Shown: positions 34,567 to 46,378, numbered from the stretch's first letter. The stretch is DNA of 64,000 bases from Limosilactobacillus pontis DSM 8475 (GCF_001435345.1 NZ_AZGO01000060.1:1219-65218); one strand, 5' to 3'. Notes: a model not told the origin generated them from the sequence alone. Translations and numbers: made by a program.

Positions 34567-35709
34567 ATGAAGTTTACAATTAACCGGCCAGCATTCATTA
34601 GTCAACTCAACAATGTGTTACGTGCCATTTCATCTAAGACCACAATTCCAATTCTAACGGGCCTTAAAATGGTAGTTGATAAGGAAGGAATCATTTTAAC
34701 TGGTAGCAATTCCGATATCACCATCGAAAGTGTTATTGAAGCGAGTGACACCGATTATGACCTGACCGTTGAAGATCCAGGCGCCATTGTGTTGCCTGCA
34801 CGTTTCTTCAGTGAAATTGTCAAGAAACTGCCAGATAAGCAGGTAACTATTGAAGTTACAAGCGGCTTTCAAGCTGACATTACATCCGGAACAGCCAAGT
34901 TCCAGATCAATGGTCAGGATGCAGAAAACTTCCCTCACCTGCCCGAAGTTGAAACTAATAAGACAATTACCCTGCCTAATGATGTCTTAAAGGAGGTTAT
35001 CCGGCAAACCGTCATTGCCGTTTCAAAGCAGGAAAGCCGACCGATCCTCGCCGGAATTCATATCACCCTTCACGACGGCCTACTGACGGCAGTGGCCACG
35101 GACAGTCACCGGCTTGCCCAACGGAAGGTCACACTGAACGATGTCGATAATGGGATCGACTTCGACGTTATCATTCCAGGAAAGAGTATGAATGAGTTAT
35201 CCGGGATGATCAGTGACGTTGACGAGGATGTTCAAGTTCAGGTCACTGAGAATCAGATCCTGTTCATCTTCGGCAACACCCACTTCTACTCGCGGCTGCT
35301 GGAGGGGAACTACCCCGAGACTAGTCAGCTGATTCCAGACACGGCCGATACCACCGTCGAATTAGACGCGGGTACCTTCCTGGCCTCCATCGAGCGGGCC
35401 TCCCTCCTGTCTCATGAGAGTCGTAACGACGTGGTTAAGCTCACCCTGAATCCTGATGAGAACCTCGTGCGGATCAGTAGCGATTCTCCAGACATCGGGA
35501 CCGTTGAGGAAGAGGTTGCAACAACCAGTCTGGATGGGAACGACCTTGAGATCTCCTTCAACCCGAACTACATGAAGGATGCGTTACGGTCGTTTGGTCA
35601 GACGACCGTTAAGATTGCCTTCACCTCCGCATTGCGGCCATTTACCCTGGTGCCAACGGAGGACGGCGAGAACTTTGTCCACCTGATTACCCCAGTGCGG
35701 ACGTTCTAA
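34567..35709 (+). CDS. dnaN: DNA polymerase III sliding clamp (beta)
   Basis: A 380-residue processivity clamp made of three similar domains; the head-to-tail dimer encircles DNA. The N-terminus MKFTINRPAFISQLNNV, the central ATDSHRLAQRK and the end FVHLITPVRTF are canonical. AAGGAG lies seven bases before the ATG. It follows the origin spacer and ends at a strong terminator. Confidence 0.97.
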   Translation: MKFTINRPAFISQLNNVLRAISSKTTIPILTGLKMVVDKEGIILTGSNSDITIESVIEASDTDYDLTVEDPGAIVLPARFFSEIVKKLPDKQVTIEVTSGFQADITSGTAKFQINGQDAENFPHLPEVETNKTITLPNDVLKEVIRQTVIAVSKQESRPILAGIHITLHDGLLTAVATDSHRLAQRKVTLNDVDNGIDFDVIIPGKSMNELSGMISDVDEDVQVQVTENQILFIFGNTHFYSRLLEGNYPETSQLIPDTADTTVELDAGTFLASIERASLLSHESRNDVVKLTLNPDENLVRISSDSPDIGTVEEEVATTSLDGNDLEISFNPNYMKDALRSFGQTTVKIAFTSALRPFTLVPTEDGENFVHLITPVRTF

Positions 35710-35732
35710 TTATTCAAAAATTATCAAGTATC

Positions 35733-35776
35733 AGGAACCACTCATGATCATTTTCGTGAGTGGCTCCTTTTGTTTC
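35733..35776 (+). terminator. Intrinsic terminator after dnaN
   Basis: AGGAACCACTCATGA pairs with TCGTGAGTGGCTCCT (wobbles only), followed by TTTTGTTT. Confidence 0.9.
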
Positions 35777-35922
35777 CTTGCTAAATGAATTTTTTGAGGC
35801 AAAAGTGACGGAAAGTGGCTTGACCGGTCCGCTGATCATTTCAAAAGCATTTTTGAGAAAAATGATTCAAAGGGCACCAACGGGCTGAGATTGGCTCTTA
35901 ACGCCTATTTAACAGTCAACTG

Positions 35923-35931
35923 TGGTATAAT
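35923..35931 (+). promoter_or_regulatory. Extended minus-ten promoter of yaaA-recF-gyrBA
   Basis: TGGTATAAT, 27 bases before the yaaA start. The rest of the 35777-35922 spacer shows no gene or other clear signal. Confidence 0.6.
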
Positions 35932-35957
35932 AAGATAAGTAAAGTAGGTGAATTAGT

Positions 35958-36179
35958 GTGGAAGATAAGCAGATTACGATTGACCGGCCGTTCATTACGC
36001 TCGGTCAATTACTGAAAGAAGAAGGAATCATTCCCACCGGTGGCGCAGCCAAGTGGTACCTGAAGGAAAATCGGGTTCTCGTCAATGGCGAGTCGGATGA
36101 TCGTCGGGGCCGCAAGCTCTATCCAGACGACCAAGTGGCTTTGCCGGACTACCCGACCCTGGTTATCAAGACTAAGTAG
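35958..36179 (+). CDS. yaaA: S4 domain protein YaaA
   Basis: A 73-residue S4 RNA-binding domain protein found between dnaN and recF in most Firmicutes. FITLGQLLKEEGIIPTGG and LVNGESDDRRGRKLYPDD are the S4 hallmarks. It starts with GTG behind AGGTG. The molecular role is not settled; RNA or ribosome binding is inferred from the fold. Confidence 0.92.
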   Translation: MEDKQITIDRPFITLGQLLKEEGIIPTGGAAKWYLKENRVLVNGESDDRRGRKLYPDDQVALPDYPTLVIKTK

Positions 36180-36188
36180 GCGCTGGCA

Positions 36189-37310
36189 ATGATTCTGACA
36201 GAACTACGGTTGCATAACTTCAGAAACTATCAGGATCTGACCGTTCACTTTGCCCCCGGGATCAACGTGCTGATCGGCCGCAATGCCCAGGGGAAGACCA
36301 ATATGCTGGAGGCCATTTACGCCCTATCGCTGACCCGGAGTCACCGGACCAGCAACGACCGTGAGCTGATCAATTGGCAGCAGCAGTCGGCGTCGATCAG
36401 TGGCGTGGTGCAGAAGGCAACGGGAAAGGTTCCGCTGGAGTTGCAATTTACCAAGAACGGTAAGAAGGCCAAGGTCAACCACCTCGAACAGGCGCGCCTC
36501 GGCCAGTACGTCGGTCAGCTGAACACCATCCTCTTTGCCCCTGAGGACCTATCACTGGTGAAGGGGGCGCCCGCGGTGCGGCGGCGTTTTATGGATATGG
36601 AATTTAGCCAAATGAGCAGCAAGTACCTGTATGACGCGAGCCAGTTTCGCACGCTCCTGCGCCAACGCAACAAGTACCTGAAACAACTGAAGTATGGTCA
36701 GCAGCACGACCGGGTTCTGCTCACGGTTCTGTCAGACCAGTTAGCAGCGTATGGTGCCGAGGTAATCGTTGCTCGGCATCATTTTTTGCAGCACTTGGAG
36801 AAGTGGGCGGCCGACCTGCATTATCAGATCTCGCTCAACCAGGAGCATCTTCACCTGGCATACGTAACCCAGGTGAAGGTCGGGGATGAGACGACGGTCG
36901 ACCAGGCCTACCACGAGCTACTTAAGCTCTATCAGGACAACCAGGGCCGCGAGATCGACCAGGGGACCACGATGTACGGCCCCCAGCGTGATGATATCCG
37001 TTTCATGGTCAACGACAAGAACATCCAGGCTTTTGGCTCCCAGGGCCAGCAGCGCACGACCGCCTTGTCGGTCAAGCTGGCGGAGATTGACCTAATGAAG
37101 GAGCAGACGGGTGAGTACCCGCTCCTGCTTTTGGATGATGTTTTGTCCGAACTCGATCCGGTCCGGCAGACCCACCTGCTGACGGCAATTCAGGATAAGG
37201 TTCAGACTTTTCTGACCACCACTAGCCTGAGCGACGTGGCCCGGCAGCTGATCAAAAAACCGACGATTTTTGAGATTAAACATGGCACTTTGAACAAGGA
37301 GGAAGCATAG
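36189..37310 (+). CDS. recF: DNA replication and repair protein RecF
   Basis: A 373-residue SMC-like ATPase that helps load RecA at gaps. Walker A is [14 protein letters not shown] near residue 30, and the signature and Walker B regions are [17 protein letters not shown] and [14 protein letters not shown]. Its stop overlaps the gyrB GTG by one base. Confidence 0.96.
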   Translation: MILTELRLHNFRNYQDLTVHFAPGINVLIGRNAQGKTNMLEAIYALSLTRSHRTSNDRELINWQQQSASISGVVQKATGKVPLELQFTKNGKKAKVNHLEQARLGQYVGQLNTILFAPEDLSLVKGAPAVRRRFMDMEFSQMSSKYLYDASQFRTLLRQRNKYLKQLKYGQQHDRVLLTVLSDQLAAYGAEVIVARHHFLQHLEKWAADLHYQISLNQEHLHLAYVTQVKVGDETTVDQAYHELLKLYQDNQGREIDQGTTMYGPQRDDIRFMVNDKNIQAFGSQGQQRTTALSVKLAEIDLMKEQTGEYPLLLLDDVLSELDPVRQTHLLTAIQDKVQTFLTTTSLSDVARQLIKKPTIFEIKHGTLNKEEA

Positions 37311-39256
37311 TGAGCGACGAGCACAAGGAAACAAAAGCTGAGTTGGCAAGCGAGTACGATGCCAGCCAGATTCAAGTCCTGAAGGGATTAGATGCGGTTC
37401 GTAAGCGTCCCGGGATGTACATTGGATCGACGTCTGCACAAGGTTTACACCATCTTGTTTGGGAAATTGTCGATAACGGGATCGACGAGGCCTTGGCGGA
37501 CTTTTGTACGGAGATCAACGTTGAGGTTGAACCTGACAACAGCATCACGGTCCGCGACAACGGTCGGGGAATCCCGGTTGATACCCAGAAGGAAACCGGT
37601 AAGCCCGCCCTGGAGACGGTCTTTACGGTCCTCCACGCCGGTGGTAAGTTCGGCGGTGGCGGGTACAAGGTTTCTGGTGGTCTGCACGGGGTTGGTGCCT
37701 CAGTCGTCAACGCCCTGTCCACTGAGCTGGACGTCAAGGTGTCGCGGCAAGGCAAACGCTACTACATGGACTTCGACCACGGCCACGTTAAGACGTCGAT
37801 GAAGGTCATCGAGACCGGTCTACCTGAGGACGTTCATGGGACCACGGTCCACTTCAAGCCGGACCCGGACATTTTCCGCGAAACGACGACCTATAATATC
37901 AAAACTCTGACCGACCGGTTGCGTGAACTGGCCTTCTTGAACAAGGGGCTGAAGATCACGATTGAGGACAAGCGTGACGAAGATTCTGAGCGCCAAGAGT
38001 TCCACTATGAGGGTGGGATCCGTCACTATGTTGAGTACCTCAACCGGGGCCGGGAAGTCCTCTTTGACCCACCGATCTACGTTGAGGGGAAGGAAAACAA
38101 CATCACGGTGGAGGTTTCCCTCCAATACATCAACGGCTACCGCAGCGAGCTGTTGACCTTTACTAACAACATCCATACCTATGAGGGTGGGACCCACGAG
38201 ACCGGGTTCAAGATGGCTCTGACCCGGGTTATCAACGATTACGGTCACAAGAGTGGGGCACTGAAGAGCAACGAGACCCTATCCGGGGATGATGTCCGGG
38301 AAGGGCTGATTGCGGTGGTTTCCATCAAGCACCCCGACCCGCAGTTCGAGGGTCAGACAAAGACCAAGCTGGGGAATTCTGATGCCCGGACGGCAACCGA
38401 TCATATCTTTGCCGAGACCTTCAACCGCTTCTTAATGGAGCACCCAGACGAGGCCAAGCAGATCATTGAAAAGGGCCAGTTAGCTTCCAAGGCCCGGGTT
38501 GCCGCTAAGCGGGCCCGGGAAGTCACCCGGAAGAAGAGCGGTCTTGAGATCTCCAACCTACCCGGGAAGCTCGCCGATAACACCAGCAAAGATCCGAATA
38601 TCTCCGAACTGTTCATTGTCGAGGGGGACTCCGCCGGTGGTTCCGCCAAGCAGGGACGGTCCCGGCTGACCCAGGCGATCCTGCCAATTCGGGGGAAAAT
38701 CCTAAACGTTGAGAAGGCTACCCTGGACCGGGTTTTGGCCAACGACGAGATTCGGTCTCTCTTTACGGCCCTGGGAACTGGTTTTGGTGATGATTTTGAC
38801 ATCACTAAGGCCAACTACCATAAGCTGATTATTATGACCGATGCCGACGTCGATGGGGCCCATATCCGGACCCTGCTCTTGACCCTGTTCTACCGGTTCA
38901 TGAAGCCAATGATCACCCACGGCTACGTCTACATCGCCCAGCCGCCGTTGTACCAGGTTCGTCAGGGTAAGTTCGTCAAGTACATCGAATCCGACGAGGA
39001 GCTGGAGCGGGTCGTCAACTCTCTGCAGCCGAGCCCGAAGCCGGTTATCCAGCGGTACAAGGGGCTTGGTGAAATGGATGCCGAACAGCTCTGGGAGACC
39101 ACGATGGATCCTGAGAACCGGCACCTGCTCCGGGTTCAATTGGATGATGCCAAGCAGGCGGACGAGATCTTCCCGATGCTGATGGGGACTAAGGTCGGCC
39201 CACGGCGGGACTTTATCGAGCAAAATGCCAAGTTTGTAGAGAACCTGGACCTGTAA
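37310..39256 (+). CDS. gyrB: DNA gyrase subunit B
   Basis: A 648-residue type II topoisomerase ATPase subunit. The GHKL ATPase has [12 protein letters not shown] and GRGIPV; the TOPRIM domain has [13 protein letters not shown] and [14 protein letters not shown]. Length is normal for Firmicutes. It begins with GTG in the recF stop and has AAGGAGG upstream. It forms the heterotetramer with GyrA. Confidence 0.97.
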   Translation: MSDEHKETKAELASEYDASQIQVLKGLDAVRKRPGMYIGSTSAQGLHHLVWEIVDNGIDEALADFCTEINVEVEPDNSITVRDNGRGIPVDTQKETGKPALETVFTVLHAGGKFGGGGYKVSGGLHGVGASVVNALSTELDVKVSRQGKRYYMDFDHGHVKTSMKVIETGLPEDVHGTTVHFKPDPDIFRETTTYNIKTLTDRLRELAFLNKGLKITIEDKRDEDSERQEFHYEGGIRHYVEYLNRGREVLFDPPIYVEGKENNITVEVSLQYINGYRSELLTFTNNIHTYEGGTHETGFKMALTRVINDYGHKSGALKSNETLSGDDVREGLIAVVSIKHPDPQFEGQTKTKLGNSDARTATDHIFAETFNRFLMEHPDEAKQIIEKGQLASKARVAAKRAREVTRKKSGLEISNLPGKLADNTSKDPNISELFIVEGDSAGGSAKQGRSRLTQAILPIRGKILNVEKATLDRVLANDEIRSLFTALGTGFGDDFDITKANYHKLIIMTDADVDGAHIRTLLLTLFYRFMKPMITHGYVYIAQPPLYQVRQGKFVKYIESDEELERVVNSLQPSPKPVIQRYKGLGEMDAEQLWETTMDPENRHLLRVQLDDAKQADEIFPMLMGTKVGPRRDFIEQNAKFVENLDL

Positions 39257-39289
39257 TAAACTACGCGAAATTAAAAAGGAGGAGCGACA

Positions 39290-41803
39290 TTGGCTGAAGA
39301 AAATATGTCAAACCGGATCACGGACGTTAAGCTGACGAGCCAGATGAAGAACTCATTCTTGGATTATGCCATGAGTGTCATCGTCTCCCGGGCCCTGCCG
39401 GATGTACGTGATGGCTTAAAGCCGGTTCAACGGCGGATCCTGTATGGGATGAACGAACTGGGGGTTACCCCAGATAAGCCGTACAAGAAGTCGGCCCGGA
39501 TTGTCGGGGACGTCATGGGGAAGTTCCACCCCCATGGTGACTCCTCGATCTACGAAGGGCTGGTCCGGATGGCGCAGGACTTTAGTTATCGTTACATGTT
39601 GGTTGACGGTCACGGTAACTTCGGATCGGTCGACGGTGATAGCGCCGCCGCCATGCGTTATACCGAGGCCAAGATGAGCAAGATTGCGGTGGAGATGCTG
39701 CGCGACATCAATAAGGACACCGTTGACTTCCACCCGAACTACGACGGTACGGAGAAGGAGCCGGACGTCCTACCAGCCCGCTTCCCAAACCTGCTGGTCA
39801 ACGGGGCCTCGGGGATTGCCGTCGGGATGGCGACGAACATTCCAACCCACAACCTGGGTGAGGCCATCTCCGCCATTCACATGCTGATGGACAACCCGGA
39901 CGCCAGTACGGAGGACCTGATGAAGGTTCTGCCGGGGCCGGACTTTCCAACCGGTGGGGTTGTCATGGGCAAGTCTGGTATTCGGAAGGCCTATGAGACC
40001 GGTCGCGGGACGATCATTGTCCGTGCCAAGGTCGACATCGAGGAGCAGAAGAACGGTAAGCAACGGATCATCGTCCACGAGATCCCGTACATGGTTAACA
40101 AGGCCAAGCTGATTGAGCGGATCGCCGAGTTAGCCCGGAATAAGGAGATTGAGGGGATCACCGATATCAACGATGAGACCGACCGTGACGGGATGCGGAT
40201 CGTGATCGACGTCCGCCGGGATGCCAGCGCCGAGGTTATCCTAAACAACCTCTACAAGATGACCCTGATGCAGACGACCTTCAACTTCAACATGCTGGCG
40301 ATCGTCAACGGGGCACCGAAGATCCTTAGCCTGAAGCAAATCCTCCAGTACTACCTGGAGCACCAGGAAGACGTCGTCCGGCGGCGGACTAAGTTTGACC
40401 TGAAGAAGGCCCAGAACCGGGCCCACATCGTTGCCGGTTTGCGGATCGCCCTCGACCACATCGATGAGATCATCAAGATCATCCGCAATTCCCAGACCAG
40501 TGAAATCGCTAAGGGCGAGCTGATGCAGAACTATGGCCTGTCCGATCGCCAGTCCCAAGCCATCCTGGATATGCGGCTGGTTCGGCTGACCGGTCTAGAA
40601 CGGGAGAAGATCGAATCTGAATATAAGAAGCTGATGGATGCCATTGCTGACTACAAGGACATCCTGGCTCACGATGAGCGGATCCACCAGATCATCTATG
40701 ATGAACTGTTGGAGATTCAGCGTAAGTTTGGTGACAAGCGGCGGACCGAACTCCAGGTTGGTGACATTACCAATATTGAGGATGAGGACCTGATCGAGGA
40801 GGAAGACATCATTGTCACCCTCACCCATAACGGCTACATCAAGTGCCTGCCGGCCGACGAATTCAAGTCCCAGCACCGTGGTGGCCGTGGTGTCAAGGGG
40901 ATGGGCGTTCACAAGGACGATTTCATCGAACAACTGATTTCAAGCTCAACCCACGACCTCCTGCTCTTCTTCACGAACTCCGGAAAGGTCTTCTCCATGA
41001 AGGGCTACGAGGTTCCAGAATACGGGCGGGCCGCCCAGGGGATCCCGATCATCAACCTGCTGGGGATCAATAACAAGGAGAAGATCAGCGCCGTCATCAA
41101 CGTTTCCCACGCGGCCAACGATGATGATAAGTTCCTCTTCTTCACGACTAAGCAGGGGACGGTCAAACGGACGCCGGTTCCGGAATTTAAGAATATCCGT
41201 AGTAACGGTCTGAAGGCCATCAACCTCCATGACGGTGACGAGTTGATCAATGTTAATGTCATTGCTGATGGTCAGCCAATGATCATTGGGACCCACAACG
41301 GCTATGCCCTGAGTTTTAACTCCGACGTGGTTCGGTCGATGGGGCGGTCGGCTGCCGGGGTCCGCGGAATTCGTCTCCGCAATGCTGACTACGTGATTGG
41401 TGCTGCCCCATTAAAGAAGGACGGCAATGTCCTGGTTATCAGCGAGAACGGCTTCGGTAAGCAGACGCCAGCTGCTGAGTACCCGATCAAGGGCCGGGGT
41501 GGCCTCGGAGTCAAGACAGTCAACGTGACGGCCAAGAATGGTCCGCTAGTTGGCCTAACCACGGTCGATGGTGACGAAGACATCATGCTGGTCACCGACC
41601 ACGGGGTCATCATTCGTTTTGGCATTGAGACTGTCTCCCAGACCGGTCGTTCCGCCGTTGGTGTCCACTTGATCAAGATGGATAAGGGCACCAAGGTAGC
41701 GACGATGGCTAAGGTTGAAAAGGAGTCCGATGAGGATGAGGAGCCTGACCAGGACCAAAAGGAAACGGACCAGGCACCTGCTAAGACGGAAGATCACCAA
41801 TAA
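39290..41803 (+). CDS. gyrA: DNA gyrase subunit A
   Basis: An 837-residue breakage-reunion subunit. The quinolone-resistance region reads [17 protein letters not shown], and the catalytic tyrosine is in [11 protein letters not shown] near residue 122. The C-terminal beta-pinwheel has the GyrA box [11 protein letters not shown] near 530. An acidic, Gln-rich tail ends the protein (from about residue 810). It starts with TTG behind AAGGAGG. At the usual quinolone positions the residues are Ser and Glu (SSIYE), the susceptible pattern. Confidence 0.97.
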   Translation: MAEENMSNRITDVKLTSQMKNSFLDYAMSVIVSRALPDVRDGLKPVQRRILYGMNELGVTPDKPYKKSARIVGDVMGKFHPHGDSSIYEGLVRMAQDFSYRYMLVDGHGNFGSVDGDSAAAMRYTEAKMSKIAVEMLRDINKDTVDFHPNYDGTEKEPDVLPARFPNLLVNGASGIAVGMATNIPTHNLGEAISAIHMLMDNPDASTEDLMKVLPGPDFPTGGVVMGKSGIRKAYETGRGTIIVRAKVDIEEQKNGKQRIIVHEIPYMVNKAKLIERIAELARNKEIEGITDINDETDRDGMRIVIDVRRDASAEVILNNLYKMTLMQTTFNFNMLAIVNGAPKILSLKQILQYYLEHQEDVVRRRTKFDLKKAQNRAHIVAGLRIALDHIDEIIKIIRNSQTSEIAKGELMQNYGLSDRQSQAILDMRLVRLTGLEREKIESEYKKLMDAIADYKDILAHDERIHQIIYDELLEIQRKFGDKRRTELQVGDITNIEDEDLIEEEDIIVTLTHNGYIKCLPADEFKSQHRGGRGVKGMGVHKDDFIEQLISSSTHDLLLFFTNSGKVFSMKGYEVPEYGRAAQGIPIINLLGINNKEKISAVINVSHAANDDDKFLFFTTKQGTVKRTPVPEFKNIRSNGLKAINLHDGDELINVNVIADGQPMIIGTHNGYALSFNSDVVRSMGRSAAGVRGIRLRNADYVIGAAPLKKDGNVLVISENGFGKQTPAAEYPIKGRGGLGVKTVNVTAKNGPLVGLTTVDGDEDIMLVTDHGVIIRFGIETVSQTGRSAVGVHLIKMDKGTKVATMAKVEKESDEDEEPDQDQKETDQAPAKTEDHQ

Positions 41804-41822
41804 AATTGACTAATTAAGACGA

Positions 41823-41878
41823 AAATCCTGAGAACTTGCGTATTATATTAATTGAGCGCAACTCTCAGGATTTCTTGT
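41823..41878 (+). terminator. Intrinsic terminator after gyrA
   Basis: AAATCCTGAGA pairs with TCTCAGGATTT, with an inner TTGCG/GCGCAA stem and AT-rich loop, followed by a T-rich stretch. Confidence 0.85.
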
Positions 41879-41888
41879 TATTTGTTTC

Positions 41889-41917
41889 TTGTTTTAAAGC
41901 CTAGTCTATGCTATATT
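41889..41917 (+). promoter_or_regulatory. Promoter of the rpsF-ssb-rpsR operon
   Basis: TTGTTT at 41889-41894, 17-base spacer, TATATT at 41912-41917 with TG at the extended position. Confidence 0.65.
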
Positions 41918-41947
41918 TTATATCTGTGAGTATACGTACAGACGTCT

Positions 41948-41986
41948 ACTCTCCTTGTTCTTCTAAAGTTTTAGAAGAGCCAGAGT
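41948..41986 (+). promoter_or_regulatory. Structured leader before rpsF, possible S6:S18 autoregulatory RNA
   Basis: ACTCT/AGAGT (41948 and 41982) form an outer stem and CTTCTAAA/TTTAGAAG (41960-41967 and 41970-41977) an inner stem, with CC and GCC in the internal loop. S6:S18 leaders in Bacilli have a similar position and use unpaired C-rich bases; assignment is by position and shape only. Confidence 0.4.
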
Positions 41987-42007
41987 CCATAAGGAGGTGT
42001 AATATTC

Positions 42008-42304
42008 ATGGAAACACGTAAATATGAAATTACTTACATCATTCGTCCTGATATCGAAGAATCAGCTAAGAGCGAACTGGTTGACCGGTTCGACAAGGTT
42101 TTGACGGACAATGGTGCAAACATCGCTGAATCAAAGGATTGGTCAACGCGTCGCTTTGCTTACCCAATCGAAAAGTACACTGAAGGTACTTACCACGTGG
42201 TTACTCTGACCACTGACACTGACGAAGCATTAAACGAATTTGACCGTTTAGCTAAGTTCAACGACGATATCCTACGTCACATGATCGTTAAGCTTGATGC
42301 TTAA
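42008..42304 (+). CDS. rpsF: 30S ribosomal protein S6
   Basis: A 98-residue small-subunit protein that pairs with S18. The N-terminus [15 protein letters not shown] and [17 protein letters not shown] are characteristic. AAGGAGG precedes the ATG. First gene of the rpsF-ssb-rpsR operon. Confidence 0.97.
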   Translation: METRKYEITYIIRPDIEESAKSELVDRFDKVLTDNGANIAESKDWSTRRFAYPIEKYTEGTYHVVTLTTDTDEALNEFDRLAKFNDDILRHMIVKLDA

Positions 42305-42341
42305 TTAGATCGTCAATGTAAATAGAGAGGAGAACGATCGA

Positions 42342-42911
42342 ATGATTAATCGTGCAGTTTTGACTGGACGCTTAACGCGAGATCCTGAGTTGCGATACAC
42401 TACCAGCGGTACTGCGGTAGTTTCATTTACGCTCGCAGTTGATCGGCAATTCCGGAACCAAAATGGTGATCGGGATGCGGACTTTATCAACTGTGTCATC
42501 TGGCGTAAATCCGCTGAAAACTTCAGCAACTTCACCCACAAGGGCTCCTTGGTGGGACTCGATGGCCGGATCCAAACCCGGAACTACGAGAACCAACAGG
42601 GGCAACGGGTGTACGTTACTGAAGTCGTGGTTGATAACTTTGCCCTGCTCGAACCCCGGCAAAATGGCGGGATGAACCAGGGCGGCCAGCAACCGTTTGG
42701 TAACCAGGCCCCATTTGGTGGTCAGCAGGGCCAATACGGTAACAACAATCAGCCGCAATCGACTAACAACGCTCCTCAAGCTAATTCGTCAACTGATGCC
42801 GGAGCTCAAAGCTTTGGTGCCAGCCAGAATAGCTCAGCCAACCCATTCTCCAGTAGTAACGATAATGGGGACCAATCGACTGAGATCTCTGATGACGATT
42901 TACCATTCTAA
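42342..42911 (+). CDS. ssb: Single-stranded DNA-binding protein
   Basis: A 189-residue SSB. The OB fold spans residues 1-105 ([32 protein letters not shown]). A Gly/Gln/Asn-rich linker follows and the acidic tip DDDLPF, which docks replication and repair partners, ends the protein. It lies between rpsF and rpsR as in most Firmicutes. Confidence 0.97.
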   Translation: MINRAVLTGRLTRDPELRYTTSGTAVVSFTLAVDRQFRNQNGDRDADFINCVIWRKSAENFSNFTHKGSLVGLDGRIQTRNYENQQGQRVYVTEVVVDNFALLEPRQNGGMNQGGQQPFGNQAPFGGQQGQYGNNNQPQSTNNAPQANSSTDAGAQSFGASQNSSANPFSSSNDNGDQSTEISDDDLPF

Positions 42912-42940
42912 ATTTTTTTACCAGATAGGAGGGTAATTTC

Positions 42941-43177
42941 ATGGCACAACAACGTCGGGGCGGCCGTCGTCGTCGTAAAGTCGACTTCATCGCCGCAAAC
43001 CACATCGAATACATCGATTACAAAGATACTGATTTATTACGTCGGTTTATCTCCGAACGTGGTAAGATCTTACCACGTCGGGTCACTGGGACCAGTGCTA
43101 AGAACCAACGTAAGTTAACGGTCGCTATCAAGCGTGCCCGGATCATGGGTCTTCTGCCATTCGTTGCTGAAGACTAA
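42941..43177 (+). CDS. rpsR: 30S ribosomal protein S18
   Basis: A 78-residue basic protein with [18 protein letters not shown] and [22 protein letters not shown] precedes the ATG. Last gene of the operon, ending at a terminator. Confidence 0.97.
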   Translation: MAQQRRGGRRRRKVDFIAANHIEYIDYKDTDLLRRFISERGKILPRRVTGTSAKNQRKLTVAIKRARIMGLLPFVAED

Positions 43178-43191
43178 TCCAAAATTAAAAA

Positions 43192-43223
43192 AGCTTGCTT
43201 CTTCGTGAAGCGGGCTTTTTTTG
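43192..43223 (+). terminator. Intrinsic terminator after rpsR
   Basis: AGCTTGCTTC pairs with GAAGCGGGCT around TTCGT, followed by TTTTTTT. Confidence 0.92.
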
Positions 43224-43254
43224 TATCGGACGAATTGAAAGGAGCAGAACTAAA

Positions 43255-44244
43255 ATGCGTAAAATCGAAGGACACATCCACCTTGTACGGGAAACGGCCG
43301 GATCCAAGGGCCAGGGCCGGCTTAGTCCGCTCGGCAACGGTTACGCCATCTGGGATGACGGCGAGATCATCAAGCTGATTCCAGATGGTTGGGGCGACGA
43401 TAACTTTCTGGCCGAGAAGTACCTGCCGATCATGGACAAGGAGGGAATTGACAAGGCGGTCATCCTTCAGGGAACCCTGAACGGCTACCAAAACTACTAC
43501 ACTTATCAGGTAGTTAAACGTTATCCAGACCGGTTCATCGGGGCCTTTGCGGTTGATCCCTTTGCCGACCGGTCAATGGTGATTGTCCACCGCTACGTCG
43601 AGGACCTGGGCTTTCGGGCTATCAAGTTTGAGATCAGTCAGGGCGGGGGTCTACACGGTTTCCACCGGTCCTTCCGCCTCGACATCGACAACCGGGTTTC
43701 CCAGATCTTCCACTACTTGGCTGGCTACCCGGGCTTCGTGGTGACGGTTGACTACGGGGCTAGCGACCAGACCAGCTACCAGCCGGAAGCAATCGTCAAC
43801 CTGGCCCGGCGCTACTCACAATTAGACTTTGTCGTCTGTCACCTCTCCTTTCCTGATGCGGACCATCCCGACCAGCTGGTCAATGCGCTCGACCAGTTTG
43901 CCCCACTGACTAACATTAGCGTTGATATCTCGGCAATCCAGGACATCTTGGGCGAGGGGCGTGATGACTTTCCATACCCACGGAGTCAGTGGGCGGTCAG
44001 GCTTGCCAAGAAAAAGCTGGGTCCCCAGCGCATCATCTGGGGCAGTGACGCCCCGTGGTCGGCAACCTTCAACAGCTACCACCAGCTGGCAACCTGGTTG
44101 GAGCATACCGATATCTTCACCCCGGCTGAGCTGGCTGACGTGATGGCCAATAATGCCGCGCGGGTTTATTTCAAGCCCGCTAACGTGGTCGCAGCCCGGC
44201 AGGCGCACGACCCAGTCACTAAGGATTTCACGACCCGGCATTAA
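43255..44244 (+). CDS. Amidohydrolase family (TIM-barrel) metal-dependent hydrolase
   Basis: A 329-residue amidohydrolase-2-type protein. The N-terminal metal motif is GHIHL near residue 7, a further histidine lies in VVCHLSF, and the C-terminal metal aspartate is in WGSDAPWS near 265. The open frame extends upstream to 43195 across the rpsR terminator; AAAGGAG before ATG 43255 sets the start. Family members hydrolyse or decarboxylate small cyclic or aromatic acids; the substrate is unknown. Its insertion between rpsR and gdpP is less usual, and it has its own start signals. Confidence 0.8.
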   Translation: MRKIEGHIHLVRETAGSKGQGRLSPLGNGYAIWDDGEIIKLIPDGWGDDNFLAEKYLPIMDKEGIDKAVILQGTLNGYQNYYTYQVVKRYPDRFIGAFAVDPFADRSMVIVHRYVEDLGFRAIKFEISQGGGLHGFHRSFRLDIDNRVSQIFHYLAGYPGFVVTVDYGASDQTSYQPEAIVNLARRYSQLDFVVCHLSFPDADHPDQLVNALDQFAPLTNISVDISAIQDILGEGRDDFPYPRSQWAVRLAKKKLGPQRIIWGSDAPWSATFNSYHQLATWLEHTDIFTPAELADVMANNAARVYFKPANVVAARQAHDPVTKDFTTRH

Positions 44245-44348
44245 GGCTGGTAGATTAAGTGATTTCGACAGCTTTTGGCAACCGGTGTGATATGATAGAA
44301 TTATCCAATTAGCAGGCGGAATCCAACCGCCGATTTGGGAGGATTACT

Positions 44349-46373
44349 ATGCGTGAATTTTTCAGTCGTGAAAACTGGCTGTTTTATCTGAAACACCCAG
44401 CGGTCCGCTGGAATGTCTATTATCTACTGTGCATGACCGTGATCAGCCTGGTCCTGGCCTTCATGTTCAACTGGATGATCGGCCTGGCGGTGGTGGTGCT
44501 GGCGGTCATCGGGAGTACGATCAGCCTGCGCCGGCTTCGACAGCTGGTTAATGATACCCACGAGTACCTAAACCACCTGACCTACCAGATCCAGCATGGC
44601 CAACAGGAGGCACTATTGGCCATGCCGGTGGGGATGATTATGCTTAATGATCGCAACGAGGTCGAGTGGATCAACCCCTACATGGCACGCTACTTTAAGC
44701 TTGAGAAGGTAGTTGGCAAACCGGTGGCCAGTGTTGACGACCAGTTGGCCAAGCTGATTGAAGACGGGCGCGATCACCAGGAACCACGGATTGTCACCTG
44801 GCGCGACCACCAGTTTGAGTTTCTGGTTCAGCCCCGTTACCGGGTGGCGTACCTGCTGGATATCAGCAAGTACGCGGCGGTAGAACGGCGCTACCGGCAG
44901 GAACAAATCTTTCTGGGCAATATCTACCTGGATAACTATGACGAGCTGATTCAGGGGATGAGTGATACGGACGTCTCTAACCTGCACAACTACGTTACCT
45001 CGGAGATCAGTAAGTGGGCCAGTGACAACCACCTCTTGATGAAGATCATCGATGATGATAACTACTTAATCATCGGGCACCAGAGCTCACTTGAAGAATT
45101 GGAGAAGAAGAAGTTCAAGATCCTGGATGTCATTCGTCAGAGCACGTCCCAGCGCAACTCACCGGTCACCCTCAGCGTGGGGATTGCCTATGCCGAGAAC
45201 GACCTGATCAAGCTGGCCGACACGGCGCAGAACAACTTGGACCTGGCACTTGGTCGTGGGGGCGACCAGGTCGTCGTCCGGTCCAAGGACCAGCCAGCTC
45301 GTTTCTACGGGGGCAAGACTAACCCGATGGAGAAGCGGACCCGGGTCCGGGCGCGGATGATCAGCCAGGCTCTTCAGGAACTGATCAACCAGGCGGACCA
45401 GCTCTTCGTCATGGGGCACCACAACCCGGACATGGACTCGCTGGGGGCCTGTCTGGGAATTCGTCGGATCGCTGAGATGAACGGCAAGAAATGCTGGATC
45501 GTGGTGGACGACGAACACCCCCACGCCGACATTCAGCGTCTGATGAACGAGATCAATAACTACCAGACGATCAAGGATCATATCATCACGCCGGACGAGG
45601 CCCTAGAGAAGGTCACAGACAATAGCCTGTTGGTGATGGTGGACCACGCCAAGCGCAGCATCACCATCTCGCCCGAGTTGTATGATAAGCTGCAGAATCG
45701 GTTGGTGATCATCGACCACCACCGGCGCGGCGAGGAGTTCCCTGAGAATCCACTGCTGGTCTACATCGAACCGTATGCCTCCTCGACCTGTGAGCTGATT
45801 ACCGAGATGTTCGAGTACCAGCCGCGGGAAGGCAAGGGGCTAAACAAGCTCGAGGCTACAACGATGTTGACCGGGATCCAGATTGACACAAAGTCCTTCA
45901 CCAAGAGTGCCGGAACACGGACCTTTGATGCTGCCTCCTACCTGCGTTCAGCCGGGGCGGACGGGATGATGATCCAGTCCTTCATGAAGGAGGACCCACA
46001 GAGCTTCATGGATCGCAACCACTTAATTTCCCGGGCAATAATCAATGACCAGATTGCCATCTGTGCCGGTGAGGATGACCGGGTCTATGACTCCGTTACG
46101 GCGGCCCAGGCGGCTGACATGCTCCTCCAAGTCGAGGGAGTCGAGGCCTCGTTTGTCATCACCCGGCGCGCAGACGGCAAGGTCGGGGTTTCCGCCCGGT
46201 CTGCAGGCGACGTCAACGTCCAGATCATCATGGAGCAGATGGGTGGCGGGGGTCACCTGGCCAACGCGGCCACCCAGGTTGCCGATAAGACGGTCGATGC
46301 GGTAAAGAATGAATTGATTGATCTTCTGGCGAAGACGGATGATAATAGTAGTCAGGAAGATGAAGAGGAGTGA
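44349..46373 (+). CDS. gdpP: Cyclic-di-AMP phosphodiesterase GdpP
   Basis: A 674-residue membrane-bound enzyme that degrades c-di-AMP. Two N-terminal transmembrane helices ([18 protein letters not shown] and the next) are followed by a PAS-like domain, a degenerate GGDEF domain (about 175-300), a DHH domain with [15 protein letters not shown] and VDHAKRS, DHH motif [10 protein letters not shown], and DHHA1 with [10 protein letters not shown]. It precedes rplI, its stop sharing the rplI ribosome binding region. By controlling c-di-AMP it links to osmolyte uptake and cell-wall stress. Confidence 0.95.
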   Translation: MREFFSRENWLFYLKHPAVRWNVYYLLCMTVISLVLAFMFNWMIGLAVVVLAVIGSTISLRRLRQLVNDTHEYLNHLTYQIQHGQQEALLAMPVGMIMLNDRNEVEWINPYMARYFKLEKVVGKPVASVDDQLAKLIEDGRDHQEPRIVTWRDHQFEFLVQPRYRVAYLLDISKYAAVERRYRQEQIFLGNIYLDNYDELIQGMSDTDVSNLHNYVTSEISKWASDNHLLMKIIDDDNYLIIGHQSSLEELEKKKFKILDVIRQSTSQRNSPVTLSVGIAYAENDLIKLADTAQNNLDLALGRGGDQVVVRSKDQPARFYGGKTNPMEKRTRVRARMISQALQELINQADQLFVMGHHNPDMDSLGACLGIRRIAEMNGKKCWIVVDDEHPHADIQRLMNEINNYQTIKDHIITPDEALEKVTDNSLLVMVDHAKRSITISPELYDKLQNRLVIIDHHRRGEEFPENPLLVYIEPYASSTCELITEMFEYQPREGKGLNKLEATTMLTGIQIDTKSFTKSAGTRTFDAASYLRSAGADGMMIQSFMKEDPQSFMDRNHLISRAIINDQIAICAGEDDRVYDSVTAAQAADMLLQVEGVEASFVITRRADGKVGVSARSAGDVNVQIIMEQMGGGGHLANAATQVADKTVDAVKNELIDLLAKTDDNSSQEDEEE

Positions 46374-46378
46374 ACAAG

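Noticed and set aside
43195-43254. Upstream extension of the amidohydrolase gene
   Set aside because: It would begin within the rpsR terminator hairpin and precede the evident ribosome binding site.
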